The position numbers and the translations under genes are program-made. From Pollenia angustigena (lineage: Eukaryota > Arthropoda > Insecta > Diptera > Polleniidae), in assembly GCA_930367215.1 (NCBI GenBank), contig OV884056.1, forward strand, positions 52,452,308 to 52,516,307: 64,000 bases of DNA, written 5' to 3'. The notes beneath the pieces are model-generated. The model saw only the letters and a program-made list of their open reading frames with translations. It was not told where the DNA came from and did not search any database. Every line of letters begins with the position of its first letter. The first letter of the stretch is position 1. Positions 23,165 through 32,226 of the stretch are shown here, one piece after another.

Positions 23165-24196
23165 CTTTTTAGCAGGGTTGGCTGCCCACTGGGTAACCCA
23201 GAAAAGCCCATTCGGGTTTAAATGGGTATTTTGTTTTAAAAAAACCAAGTGGGTTTATTTCTTTATATTAATTTATACAAAGATGGTACAATTTTTAAAT
23301 TTTTTTACAGAAAAAGAAAAGAAAATGATTATAAAATGCATACAAAATGTTTATATGCCCATTTGTACGTATGTGGATTTTATACCCTTGTACACTTGCA
23401 TACATTTCGGAGGAACGCATGGAAGATGTTGAAAATGTGAAATACGCGTTCACACTTGAAACATCTAGAATCTACTATTAATAAAAGATGTCACCATTTC
23501 TGAAAAAAAACTTTTATTTTTTTTAAATACTTTTTTTCTACAAAAGTGCCAATATTTTTAAAAATAACACCAAAATGTATTTCTAATTCATTTCGTTTAA
23601 TAATGTTAGCAAAATTTAGCAAAATAAGGCTTGCAAAAAAGGAAAAACTTGAGAAATGGTAACGCTGCTTTCAAATCAACTTCCATTTTTCCAGTGATGC
23701 CACAATAATAAAAGAATTTATTGCCACTTTTCTAGTGATGACACTAAAAGAACCGAAAAATGTAAAAGGGAACAAAATGAGATAGTAAGTCCCCTTTTAG
23801 ACAGGCAAAGTCTTGTGTAGTTCTCTTTTAAACTTTGTTTGGTGTTTAGACACACAAAGTTTAATTTGACAAATTTTTGTTTATTCGTTGTTGCAGCCAA
23901 CTTCAACAACTTCAGGGTTGATAAATGGCATTTTTTAAAATTTACTTAATACAGAAAAAAAAATTACATTTTTTACGCTAATTGTACTTAATGCCAAAAA
24001 AATATTTTTTACAAGTTTTATTATTTGCATAAAAAAATTTACATTAAAATGCACTTGTCCTATACATTTATATTTGAAATATACCTTTGGCAATTAACAA
24101 AAAGAAAAATTAAGTAAATAATAAGGAATTTAGACGAAGAATCTTAAGCTTGTTTTTTAGATTTGAAAGTGAAACAGGTTAAAAAAATGTTTTACC

Positions 24197-24458
24197 TACC
24201 CAGTAAAAACTTCGCCTGCAAAATAATGTGTTAAGTAATCAGGAAAATGTTAAAATACTACTTCCAATTCTACTGAAAGAACCAATGAATTTTACAAGGG
24301 AGGTCCCAAAATAAACGCATTTTTATGTAAGTCATTATTTTTTTCCTACATACATCTGAAAAATAAGTAGTTATAGTAGTTATATAGAAGAAAGCTACTA
24401 AATAATTAGTGAAAGAAGCTATTCATTTTAAAAAAGTAGGTGAAGTTTTTACTGGGTA
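24197..24458. mobile_element. MITE of the TACCCAGTAAAA family, copy 3 (short)
   Basis: Ends TACCCAGTAAAAACTTC and GAAGTTTTTACTGGGTA are perfect complements; the inside is AT-rich. Confidence 0.6.
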
Positions 24459-24540
24459 GTAATGCCCGTAATTTCTACTAAAAATATCTAGCTGTGTCTA
24501 GATATCTACGGTGCAAGGAATTTTTCATAATTTTAACACG

Positions 24541-25573
24541 TACACGCAGAGAAAAAATATGGTTTGGCATGGTTACGGCAACAACACTATGTTTAATGTA
24601 ACAATATATTGTTGTCGCACACAAATAATTGTTATTTTTATTTAATATCAACAATATTATAGTTACTGTAAACATATCAATGTTTATCGCAATTATAAAT
24701 TTGAGTATTGTTGACCGAAAAATAATAATTTTTCTAACAACTTAATTATGATAACTTTCTAAACATATTATATTTCTCACAACCATATCATGATATTTAA
24801 TAGCCATGATAACTTTCTATACATTTATCATATAATGTTAAAGATGCAATCAAACTATTTTACTCTAATCATATTATGTTAGCGCCATTTGTAAAATAAT
24901 TTTGAAGCAGTGGTGTTTTTTTATTTGTTTTTTGTGAGCGGTTAAACAATTAAAAGATAAAATTCCATAAAAATAAGTTTAAAGAAATTAAAATATTAGC
25001 GGAGTTCATTCAAGTATTAGTGATGTAATAGTGCAAATGCAAAATATCATAGTTTTTTTGTAAAATCCAACAACAAAGTGCTACGATATTTCATCAACAT
25101 TTTAAAATCGAAAAAATGGACACACGCGGTTGCCCATGAAAACCACAGATTTTTCATTTGCTATTTTGCAAGCCGTATATTGAACTCCGCAATTTGATTA
25201 ACATTAAGAAAAATTGTAAAAAGCCACAAAATAAAAAATCGATCATAATATGATTGCTTCTAAATTTATAATGATTAACATGATGATAATATGATTACTT
25301 CTTAGCTTATTATGATTAACATGACAATAATATGATTAATTTCTTAGCTTATTATGATTAACATGACAATAATTTGATTACTTCTTAACTTAGTATGATT
25401 AACAGAATAATAATATGATTAAGGGAAAAATATTATGATGACATATTACGAGTATATTTAGTCATAATATGATTTAATAATAAACTTAATATGGTGACTT
25501 CAATCATAATTCTTATCATAATATGTTGCTCTTAGAATATGTTTACCACAACCATGTTTTTTCTTTGCGTGTA
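24541..25573. mobile_element. palindrome-rich MITE, CACGCAGAGAAAAAA family, copy 3
   Basis: The left end TACACGCAGAGAAAAAATAT pairs with the right end (TACACGCAAAGAAAAAACAT on the other strand). The inside repeats TAATATGATTA and TCATAATATGA words at irregular spacing, a variant of the ATATGGTTAA words of copies 1 and 2. At about 1 kb it is the longest of the three. Confidence 0.65.
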
Positions 25574-25664
25574 TGATTTGCTGACTGGTTAAAGTGTATT
25601 ATATGTTCCACCATCGATAAAAATACAAATTGTCATATTTAAAAGAAAACTTAAAGGAAAAAAC

Positions 25665-27196
25665 TTATATGGGCATTTCCTCAGAATAGTCTACCTGTGC
25701 CCATGTTCTGTAACTATCGCGTCGAGAAAGTTTTCGATTGAAATGTGTGAAATGAAACAAAAATGCCATAAATTGAAACAAACAGCTGTTTTTCTCACTT
25801 AACTGTGTCTGTAACTTTTTTTGGCGAGTACAAGCTGTCTCGTAAGGAAATTACTCGCCAATTTACAGAAAAAGTGTGTCTGTAACATTTTGATGAGAAA
25901 AGTTCCCGCTTTGAACTGTAAATAAACTCACGAATAAAAATGGGGCGAGAAAAAATGTTAACACTAAAAAACAATTAAAAATGCAAAGTGCAAAGAATAA
26001 TAATATAATAATAATATTTTGTTCTTGGCACATTTTTCATTGTTTTATTATTTTGCTTTTAACATTTTAATAAAATATACGAATGTCTTCAAAGCTCGTT
26101 TGCAAACAACAAACATTAAAGTCGCTCTTTACACAATTTGGTATAGCCGACGGTTGTATTTTCGCCACCGTCGTTGAAAAATTTAAAATTTTAGTAAATT
26201 TTGGTCGCCGTCAATGATATGTGTTACTGGCGTTCTGAACGTCTACAATGTCACATCGGCTTCGAGTGCAATATTATGACATTTATAACGTAACGACGTA
26301 ATCTCTTTTGATAGTTTTCGACATGAGTTACAGACACACATTTTTCTCACTTTTCGAGAAACGATGGAATATTTTGTTTCACATCTTTTCGATGCAAGAA
26401 GTTCTCACTAAAGTTACAGAACATGGGTACAGGATGAAAAAATAAAATGTTGTTTATCATCGTCTTTTATTGTTTATTATTATAAAAAAAAAGTCTATGT
26501 TTTTATAAAAGAATGGTTTCATAGCACATCTCAGCTGTTTTACTTGAGGAAATTACGCTGAAAACTGGAACATTTTATATTTTCTAAGTTTTTAAGCTAC
26601 TTCTAAAGACATTTTTATATACTTATTTTACATGCAAAAAATATGTTATCTTTACACTCCTTCTTCATAATCTCTCCATTACAATCAATTGCAAAAGGAG
26701 TATTAAGATTTTTAATAAGGAAATTTGAAGATATTTTTGGTAAAATGCATGGTGATAATAATAAAAAAACATATGGAAAAATCATACGTTCGCGACCCGT
26801 ACGTTCGCGTCCGGTACATAAGCCAATTAAACAAAAACCAAGAGAGATATTTTATTTTGTAAATACTTGATGGAGACGTACATTAATACACTCTTAAAAT
26901 AAATTAATCACTTTTGAATATTCCGTTCCATTACGCAGATTTCTACATTTTAGTACTGTCAGCCACAGTTGACTTCTATTTTGCGTACGTTCGTGACCAC
27001 ATGTTTATAACTATGTACATATCATTATAAAAAATTTAAACTCGATGACATCCATCTTTTGCACTAAACTTAGAGCTAAAATGCTATCGAATTGCCAAAC
27101 AAAAAAAAAATGCTAGGAAAAGTTTTGTTTTCTATATTATTTGTGAATCAAAAGCGTACGAACGTACGTCAGTGACCCCAGGAAATGCCCATATAT
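25665..27196. mobile_element. possible DNA element with TATATGGGCATTTCCT ends
   Basis: The 16-base word TATATGGGCATTTCCT at the left (about 25666) is mirrored at the right (AGGAAATGCCCATATA, 27180-27195). Between them sits the CCCATG element (25700-26427), then a part holding several copies of CGTACGTTCG near 26790, 26810, 26986 and 27157. A 75-codon frame (26643-26870) has RSRPVRSRPV, which only reflects the repeated ACGTTCGCG word; I do not call it a gene. No target duplication is evident. Confidence 0.35.
25700..26427. mobile_element. CCCATGTTCTGTAAC element, copy 1
   Basis: Begins CCCATGTTCTGTAACT and ends with its complement AGTTACAGAACATGGG. A second inverted word, GTGTCTGTAAC, lies inside each end. 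It is a nearly full match in order to the copy at 42721-44498 and holds the uninterrupted site CCGTCGTT where the other copy carries an insertion. No coding frame. Confidence 0.7.
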
Positions 27197-27307
27197 AAAA
27201 AATTTTATTAAAAAATTACAACAATCAGGTATATTAAGGAACATAAAATTATTATTTTTAAAGAAGATGAAAGTTCGGTTGGTGTATGAAATTAGTTTTG
27301 TAACATA

Positions 27308-28611
27308 AAGGGTGGTTAAATTTCAAGGGCCGATGTTGATTTTGAATAAAACACAAACTATTTAGGAAATTATTGTAATTTTATTTTGTTATGATATATT
27401 GGTATTACTCAATTATGAATGGAACAAAATATCGGCCAAATGGGCGCCGCGATCACGGCGGCACACCTCCATCCGATGGTCCAAATTTTCGACGACCCTG
27501 AGGCATAATGGAAGTTCTATGCCGTTAATGTTCCGAATTATCTCATCCTTTAGCTCTTGAATTGTTGCTGGCTTATCGACGTACACCTTTTCTTTCAAAT
27601 AACCCCAAAGAAAAAAGTCCAACGGTGTCAAATCACATGATCTTGGCGGCGAATTGACATCGCCATTACGTGAGATAACACGGCCATTGAATTTGTTGCG
27701 CAAAAGAGCCATTGTTTCGTTAGCTGTGTGGCAAGTGGCACCGTCCTGCTGAAACCACATATCGTCCACATCCATATCTTCCAATTCGGGCCATAAAAAG
27801 TTCGTTATCATCTCACGATAGCGAACACCATTCACAGTAACTGCCTGACCGGCCTCATTTTGGAAAAAATACGGCCCGAAGATGCCGCCAGCCCATAAAC
27901 CGCACCAAACAGTCACTCTTTGTGGGTGCATTGGTTTTTCGACAATCACTCTTGGATTCTCATTCGCCCAAATGCGGCAATTCTGTTTATTGACGAATCC
28001 ACTGAGGTGAAAATGTGCCTCATCACTGAAGATGATTTTCTTCGAAAATTGATCATCCACTGTTGTCATTTCTTGCCACCATTCTGCCCATTCACGACGT
28101 TTGAAATGGTCAAGAGGCTTTAGTTCTTGAGCCAATTGCACCTTGTAAGTGTGTAAATGCAAGTCTTTATGCATAATGTTCATCAACGACGAGCGTGAGA
28201 GGTGCAATTGTTGGGCACGACGACGAGTTGAGGTGGACGGCTCTTCAGCCACACTATCGCGAACAGCAGCAATATTTCCTGCAGTACGAGCTGTACGAGC
28301 ATGCACTGGTGTTCTCACATCTTCTACAGACCCGGTTTGCTCGAATTTTTCCACGATTTTTGCGATTGTACGCACATTTGGACGATCAAATTGACCAAAA
28401 AAATCACGAAGTGCACGATATGTATTTTGATTTGAACGCCCATTTTCATAATAAGTCTGGATAACTTTAACACGTTGTTGGATTGTGTATCTCTCCATGG
28501 TTCAAATTGAGGAAGTCTGAAATAGAGAAATGTCAAATAAAATTCGGAAAAAAACTTGGCGTTTAGGTGTGGTTCACATTCAACATCGGCCCTTACAATT
28601 TAACCACCCTT
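27308..28611 (-). mobile_element. full-length DD41D mariner (rosa/visitor-like)
   Basis: A 1304-bp element with TA on both sides (27306-27307 and 28612-28613). The 32-bp inverted ends begin AAGGGTGGTTAAATT and continue to GGGCCGATGTTGA with two differences. The single uninterrupted transposase frame (27413-28498) fills most of it. Length, ends and the intact frame suggest a recent, possibly still mobile copy. It is a different subfamily from those at 1 and 12426 (ends GGTGGTTAA versus GGTGATTTT). Confidence 0.92.
27413..28498 (-). CDS. mariner transposase, DD41D, intact (361 aa)
   Basis: This is the transposase of the surrounding element. It cuts the element at its inverted ends and inserts it at TA. 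Residues 1-110 hold the two helix-turn-helix DNA-binding units (YTIQQRVKVIQTYYENG first, then the linker VRTPVHARTA and SRSSLMNIMHKDL). The catalytic domain shows Asp159 in FSDEAHFHL, Asp252 in QQDGATCHT and Asp294 in LTPLDFFLWGY, with exactly 41 residues between the last two. This DD41D spacing defines the rosa/visitor group rather than the DD34D mariners. The WCGLWAGGIFGPYFF block is also complete. There are no stops or frameshifts. The ATG at 28498 is the first in frame and gives the usual family length of about 345-365 residues. A TAA ends it 105 bp from the left end. The mirrored plus-strand frames are shadows. Confidence 0.93.
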   Translation of the reverse strand: MERYTIQQRVKVIQTYYENGRSNQNTYRALRDFFGQFDRPNVRTIAKIVEKFEQTGSVEDVRTPVHARTARTAGNIAAVRDSVAEEPSTSTRRRAQQLHLSRSSLMNIMHKDLHLHTYKVQLAQELKPLDHFKRREWAEWWQEMTTVDDQFSKKIIFSDEAHFHLSGFVNKQNCRIWANENPRVIVEKPMHPQRVTVWCGLWAGGIFGPYFFQNEAGQAVTVNGVRYREMITNFLWPELEDMDVDDMWFQQDGATCHTANETMALLRNKFNGRVISRNGDVNSPPRSCDLTPLDFFLWGYLKEKVYVDKPATIQELKDEIIRNINGIELPLCLRVVENLDHRMEVCRRDRGAHLADILFHS

Positions 28612-29326
28612 TATTTCTATACATATTTAATTTTTTTTTATTTTAAACTTTAGCAACAAGATTCATAAGACTGTAGCAATAATTTGTTTGAATTAAATTC
28701 GATATAGTATTTACATAAAGGCGATTTCTTTGCTTTGTTTTTATCATATTTTGGTAGGAAAAAGCGTTTGCAATTTTTAAATTGTACTAAATTTGCACTG
28801 GAGTACTTTATTACTTTTGCACTGCTCATAGTAGTAAAAAAGTACAATTGTACTACCAACTTTATCATCCCTGCTCAGAAATAAACTACGAACGAAAAAC
28901 AAAAGGAATTTGCGAGTACAGCAAAGTTCGTACTCCCCCGCTATTCTCTTTTCCCCTCCGTTCCATAAACTCAAGACTTTGCAAAGTAAACTTTGCCTGT
29001 CTGTAAAGATGTTGAAAAATTTTGATTTTTAGCCCTATGTATTTCTTATGGGAAAATCCCAACATCTTCGCATATTGATGTTAAATGTTAAATGTTGACA
29101 AGTGTGAAAAGGCTATAACGTTAGTGGGCTTTTCTCTTTTTATTAATTATTTAAATCTAATTCCTTTTAAAAATCAAAATCAGGCTTTTTAAAATGAATT
29201 TGATTTGAAAAATGCGGAATAAGATTTGTAAAATACTCAATTGGATAACGAAAATTCTGAATTTGTGTTTTAAAAACCTAAATTTGATGTTGAAAAGGCT
29301 GAAATTGAAGTTAAAATCCTTTACAA
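28612..29326. other. spacer between nested elements
   Basis: No supported gene. The 44 bases just before 29327 read openly as DVEKAEIEVKILYN, which may be the edge of a disrupted coding sequence but is too short to identify. Confidence 0.3.
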
Positions 29327-29497
29327 TGTAGTGACGTAGTTTATTTATAAAACTTGTTAATTTTTTTATTTAAAAAAATGTTTAATATTATCAAGTAATC
29401 TTTGTTTGAGTTTTTAAAAAAATGATTTGTTATATATGTATTTTAATTTAAAATTTGAATTTGGATTTTTTGTTCTTGGTTAATTAAAAATTATTTA
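29327..29497 (+). repeat. left 171-bp inverted repeat
   Basis: Pairs with 30723-30893. AT-rich apart from the outer TGTAGTGACGTAG; contains TGTTCTTGGTTAATTAAAAA at its inner edge. Confidence 0.9.
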
Positions 29498-29569
29498 CAC
29501 ATATACATACCTTGATAGCATCGTTTTCAACTTTGCTTAATATAATAATTATAATTTGTGATTATAATA

Positions 29570-30736
29570 ATGAGCTCCAGCGGGTTAATTGTTGATATTT
29601 CAGGTGATGGTGGTGTCAAAAAAGAAATCCTTAAAGAAGGTACTGGAACTGAGACACCAGGAATAGGTTGCAGAGTGTCATTACATTATACCGGCAAATT
29701 GAACGATGTAACCATACAGGATTCCAGTGCTGCTTACGGGCAACCATTTCAATATATTTTGGGCAAAGCCAACGCAATAAAAGCATTCGATTTGGGGGTG
29801 GCTACCATGAAATTAGGTGAAAAATGTAAGTTGGTTTGTGCCCTAAACTATGCTCATGGAGAAGATGGTAGATCACCTAATATTCCACCAAATTCAACTC
29901 TAATATTTGAGCTTGAATTGTTAGGTTGGAAGGCCGAAGATATAAGCCCAAAATGCGATGGAGGCATAAAACTTTTTATTGTGAAAAGTAGCAAGAAGAA
30001 ACGTACCCCAAAAGTTGGAGAATTTGTTAAAGCTCACATTACGGGCAAATATAAAGACAAAGTCTTTGAAGATCGAGATGTCGAATTTGATTTAGGCGAA
30101 GGTTTTGACATCGGAATTGTTTATGGTGTTGAAAGAGCAATAAATAAAATGGCAGTTGGCGAAATCTCTAGATTTAAAATAAGGTCAAAATATGCCTTCG
30201 GTACAAAGGGTAATGAACAATTTAATATACCAGCAAATGCCACCGTAGAATATACAATCAGCCTTATTTCGGCTCTCGATGTCGGTAACAACGTATGGGA
30301 CTATTGGAAATGCTCAAAAGAAGAACGTTTAGAACGTGCAAAGATTTATAAGGAAAAAGGTACAAAATATTTTAAAAAGGAAAACTATTCATTGGCCATT
30401 AAAATCTATAAAAAATGTGTCGACGTTTTGGCATCTGTAAAAAACTGTGATGAGAGTATTAAATTGAAAGCAGCTGCCTTTAGCAATCAAGCTTTGTGCT
30501 ATCAAAAGACTAATGAACAATTTAACGGCAAACATGCTTGCAATGAAGCCTTAAAGTTGGAACCAAACAATGTTAAAGCCTTATATCGTCGTGGTCAATG
30601 TAATTTAGCAACAAATGAATGCAAAGATGCTTCAGAAGATTATAGGTTCGGCTCCTGGCAGGATCGCCAATGTAGTTTCGGTTTCCAGGAAATAAATCTT
30701 ATCAAATTCTTATTGTATATTTTAAATAATTTTTAA
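29570..30736 (+). CDS. FKBP59-like immunophilin, C-terminally truncated, in a transposon (388 aa)
   Basis: Homolog of insect FKBP59 (FKBP4/5 type), an Hsp90-binding peptidyl-prolyl isomerase; residue numbers start at the ATG at 29570. It has FKBP domain 1 (about 31-120: SLHYTGKLND, IPPNSTLIFELELLGW), FKBP domain 2 (about 146-236: FVKAHITG, EDRDVEFDLGEG, KYAFGTKGNEQF) and two TPR units (about 254-358: KEKGTKYFKKENYSLAIK, KALYRRGQCNL). Hsp90-clamp residues of the TPR (Lys in KEKG, Asn306, Lys336, Arg340) are kept. In domain 1 the FKBP12 Phe36 position is Gln50 and the Tyr82 position is His96, while Tyr40, Asp51 and Phe60 are kept, so isomerase activity is doubtful. FKBP similarity stops near residue 358, in the second TPR unit. 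The last 30 residues and stop come from a foreign 79-bp stretch and the right arm. The family is usually about 430-460 aa. No introns are seen, so a processed copy is likely. A GTG 12 bp upstream is in frame, but the ATG is preferred. Confidence 0.85.
   Translation: MSSSGLIVDISGDGGVKKEILKEGTGTETPGIGCRVSLHYTGKLNDVTIQDSSAAYGQPFQYILGKANAIKAFDLGVATMKLGEKCKLVCALNYAHGEDGRSPNIPPNSTLIFELELLGWKAEDISPKCDGGIKLFIVKSSKKKRTPKVGEFVKAHITGKYKDKVFEDRDVEFDLGEGFDIGIVYGVERAINKMAVGEISRFKIRSKYAFGTKGNEQFNIPANATVEYTISLISALDVGNNVWDYWKCSKEERLERAKIYKEKGTKYFKKENYSLAIKIYKKCVDVLASVKNCDESIKLKAAAFSNQALCYQKTNEQFNGKHACNEALKLEPNNVKALYRRGQCNLATNECKDASEDYRFGSWQDRQCSFGFQEINLIKFLLYILNNF
30644..30722 (+). other. non-FKBP stretch joining the gene to the right arm
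   Basis: FKBP coding similarity ends at about 30643. The next bases (GGTTCGGCTCCTGGCAGGAT and onward to about 30690) are GC-richer, read RFGSWQDRQCSFGFQE in frame, and do not fit any FKBP. The origin is unknown. Confidence 0.6.
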
Positions 30737-30893
30737 TTAACCAAGAACAAAATATCCAAATTCAAATTTTAAATTAAAATACATACATAACAAATCATTT
30801 TTTTAAAAACTCAAACAAAGATTACTTGATAATATTAAACATTTTTTTAAATAAAAAAATTAACAAGTTTTATAAATAAACTACGTCACTACA
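30723..30893 (-). repeat. right 171-bp inverted repeat
   Basis: Complement of 29327-29497 with two differences. Its inner 14 bp supply the last codons and the TAA of the FKBP-like frame. Confidence 0.9.
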
Positions 30894-30928
30894 ACATAAA
30901 AAGTGGCTCAGATTTTAAATGTCGATAG

Positions 30929-31069
30929 ATTTTAACAAGAGCTAATGCTTTTTCCAATCCAAGACGATTTCTATGGTTATTCTATATTAAACAAATAGGG
31001 GGAAAAATTGATGGATCTATTGATGCTGAATTAGCAGGGAAATTTATTACTAAAGCGAAAAAATCGTAA
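30929..31069 (+). pseudogene. coding-like remnant, unidentified
   Basis: An open stretch of 46 codons to a TAA at 31067 reads as a plausible protein C-terminus (NPRRFLWLFYIK, then GGKIDGSIDAELAGKF, ending KAKKS). Composition is protein-like and less AT-biased than the surroundings. A TAG precedes it and no start codon fits. It lies just outside the right arm of the FKBP element, so that element may have inserted into this older coding sequence. The family is not recognised; it could be chance. Confidence 0.25.
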
Positions 31070-31179
31070 AAGTTTGCTGGTAAAAATTTTAAATTTTTGC
31101 CCATTGTTGTTCAGTTCTGATTTTTTTGACTGCAAAAAAAGGAAAATGGAAAATTGCACTCATGTTGAATGTCTTTATT

Positions 31180-31440
31180 TCTGAGTTCATACGGCTCATG
31201 TCTTATTGACAAGATTGCTACTTTATATGCGAGAGGGACGAGGGGAAAAAAACGAGTACACAGATGCATGAACCGTCATTACGTTTTGCTTTTTCATTCA
31301 TTGTTTAATTTTTTTTATTGTTTTCAATATCAAAAAAGCACATGTCGTCAACATGACATGAATCTTTTGAACGCCAATACATGTTCAGAGAAGAAAATGG
31401 AAGAATCTTGTCAATAAGACATGAGCCGTATGAACTCAGA
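31180..31440. mobile_element. 261-bp MITE with about 36-bp inverted ends
   Basis: Begins TCTGAGTTCATACGGCTCAT and ends with its complement. Pairing continues through GTCTTATTGACAAGAT. No target duplication is clear. The small frames inside mirror each other and are not genes. Confidence 0.7.
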
Positions 31441-31938
31441 CTATTATAATTTAAAAGTGTGATTTTGTACATATTTGTCGTGTCAAATAAAGTAAAACAG
31501 CCTGTCATCTTATTATTACGTCTTTAATGGAAATAGATTAAAAATATGAAAATAATGTTAAATGGAAAAAAACTGCAATGTGGCAACTTTTAAACCTGAT
31601 TGTTAACACTTGGTTTAAGGCTGTTTAAATTGCAGCTTTTAGTGTAAATACTTTTCCTTGTGTGCTTTTTCCATTTTTTCAATCAAATAAAATCTGAACT
31701 GAATACCGTTATTGTGAAAAATATTCTGCAACTTAAATTTTAAATGACAAGCAGGTTGCAAGAAATGAGAGGTGCTTTTGACTTATCCATTCTTCTGCTA
31801 TCTACGTTTTCTTGACTAATTAGTTTGTATACATACATACTTATGTACATGTTTGGGATGCATCACATTCGCCAAATATTGAGTTGGATGAAGTACGCGT
31901 TTCAACAAAATTCCGTTTTGACAGTGGTATATCATTGT
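31441..31938. other. spacer
   Basis: AT-rich; no gene recognised. Confidence 0.3.
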
Positions 31939-32226
31939 TCAACAAATTACATCAATGGCAGTTGCAATTGTAGCGGAGTCACTTTGTACAGCATTTGGAT
32001 CTTTTTGAACTTTGAGTAACATTTGTTGGATAGTCAAAGCTTCTTTATACAACTGAACGTTATTTAAAATTCTATGAATGTCATTGTCAGATTCATTTAT
32101 ATGTTCCGATCTTATTTGGGCATAAAAGTTCAAAAAGTAATCACTTGGCAATTGAGGCATATATGTAAGGACTTATTTAAGCCTAGCTTTTCTTTTAACT
32201 ATCCATGCATTTGATGATGATGCCAT
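31939..32226 (-). pseudogene. coding-like fragment with one internal stop, unidentified
   Basis: On the minus strand an ATG at 32226 opens MASSSNAWIVKRKARLK, then a TAA at 32173-32175. The same frame continues through LPSDYFLNFYAQIRSEHINE, LYKEALTIQQMLLKVQ and KDPNAVQSDSATIATAIDVI to a TGA at 31939. It has no low-complexity bias, a helical amphipathic look and an acceptable start context (TTTTTTATGG). It starts about 180 bp inside the right end of the hAT-bounded block, where a hAT gene could begin, but I see no BED finger. It could be a transposase 5' part or captured host coding sequence. The family is not recognised. Confidence 0.4.

Larger units (their letters stand above)
29327..30893 (+). 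mobile_element. 1567-bp element with 171-bp inverted repeats carrying an FKBP59-like gene
   Basis: Positions 29327-29497 and 30723-30893 are inverted copies of each other over 171 bp with only two mismatches that I could find (near 29434 and 29467). The outer words are TGTAGTGACGTAG and CTACGTCACTACA. Between the arms lie 72 bp of leader and an open FKBP reading frame whose stop is inside the right arm. I see no transposase and no unambiguous target duplication; ACAA occurs next to each end, at slightly different offsets. The superfamily is not recognised. Near-identity of the arms implies recent formation or movement. It lies inside the hAT-bounded block. Confidence 0.85.

Noticed and set aside
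26643..26870. 75-codon frame with RSRPVRSRPV
   Set aside because: The peptide repeat only reflects a duplicated ACGTTCGCG word; no homology recognised.
27920..28464. Plus-strand frames opposite the mariner transposase
   Set aside because: Antisense shadows of the intact transposase.
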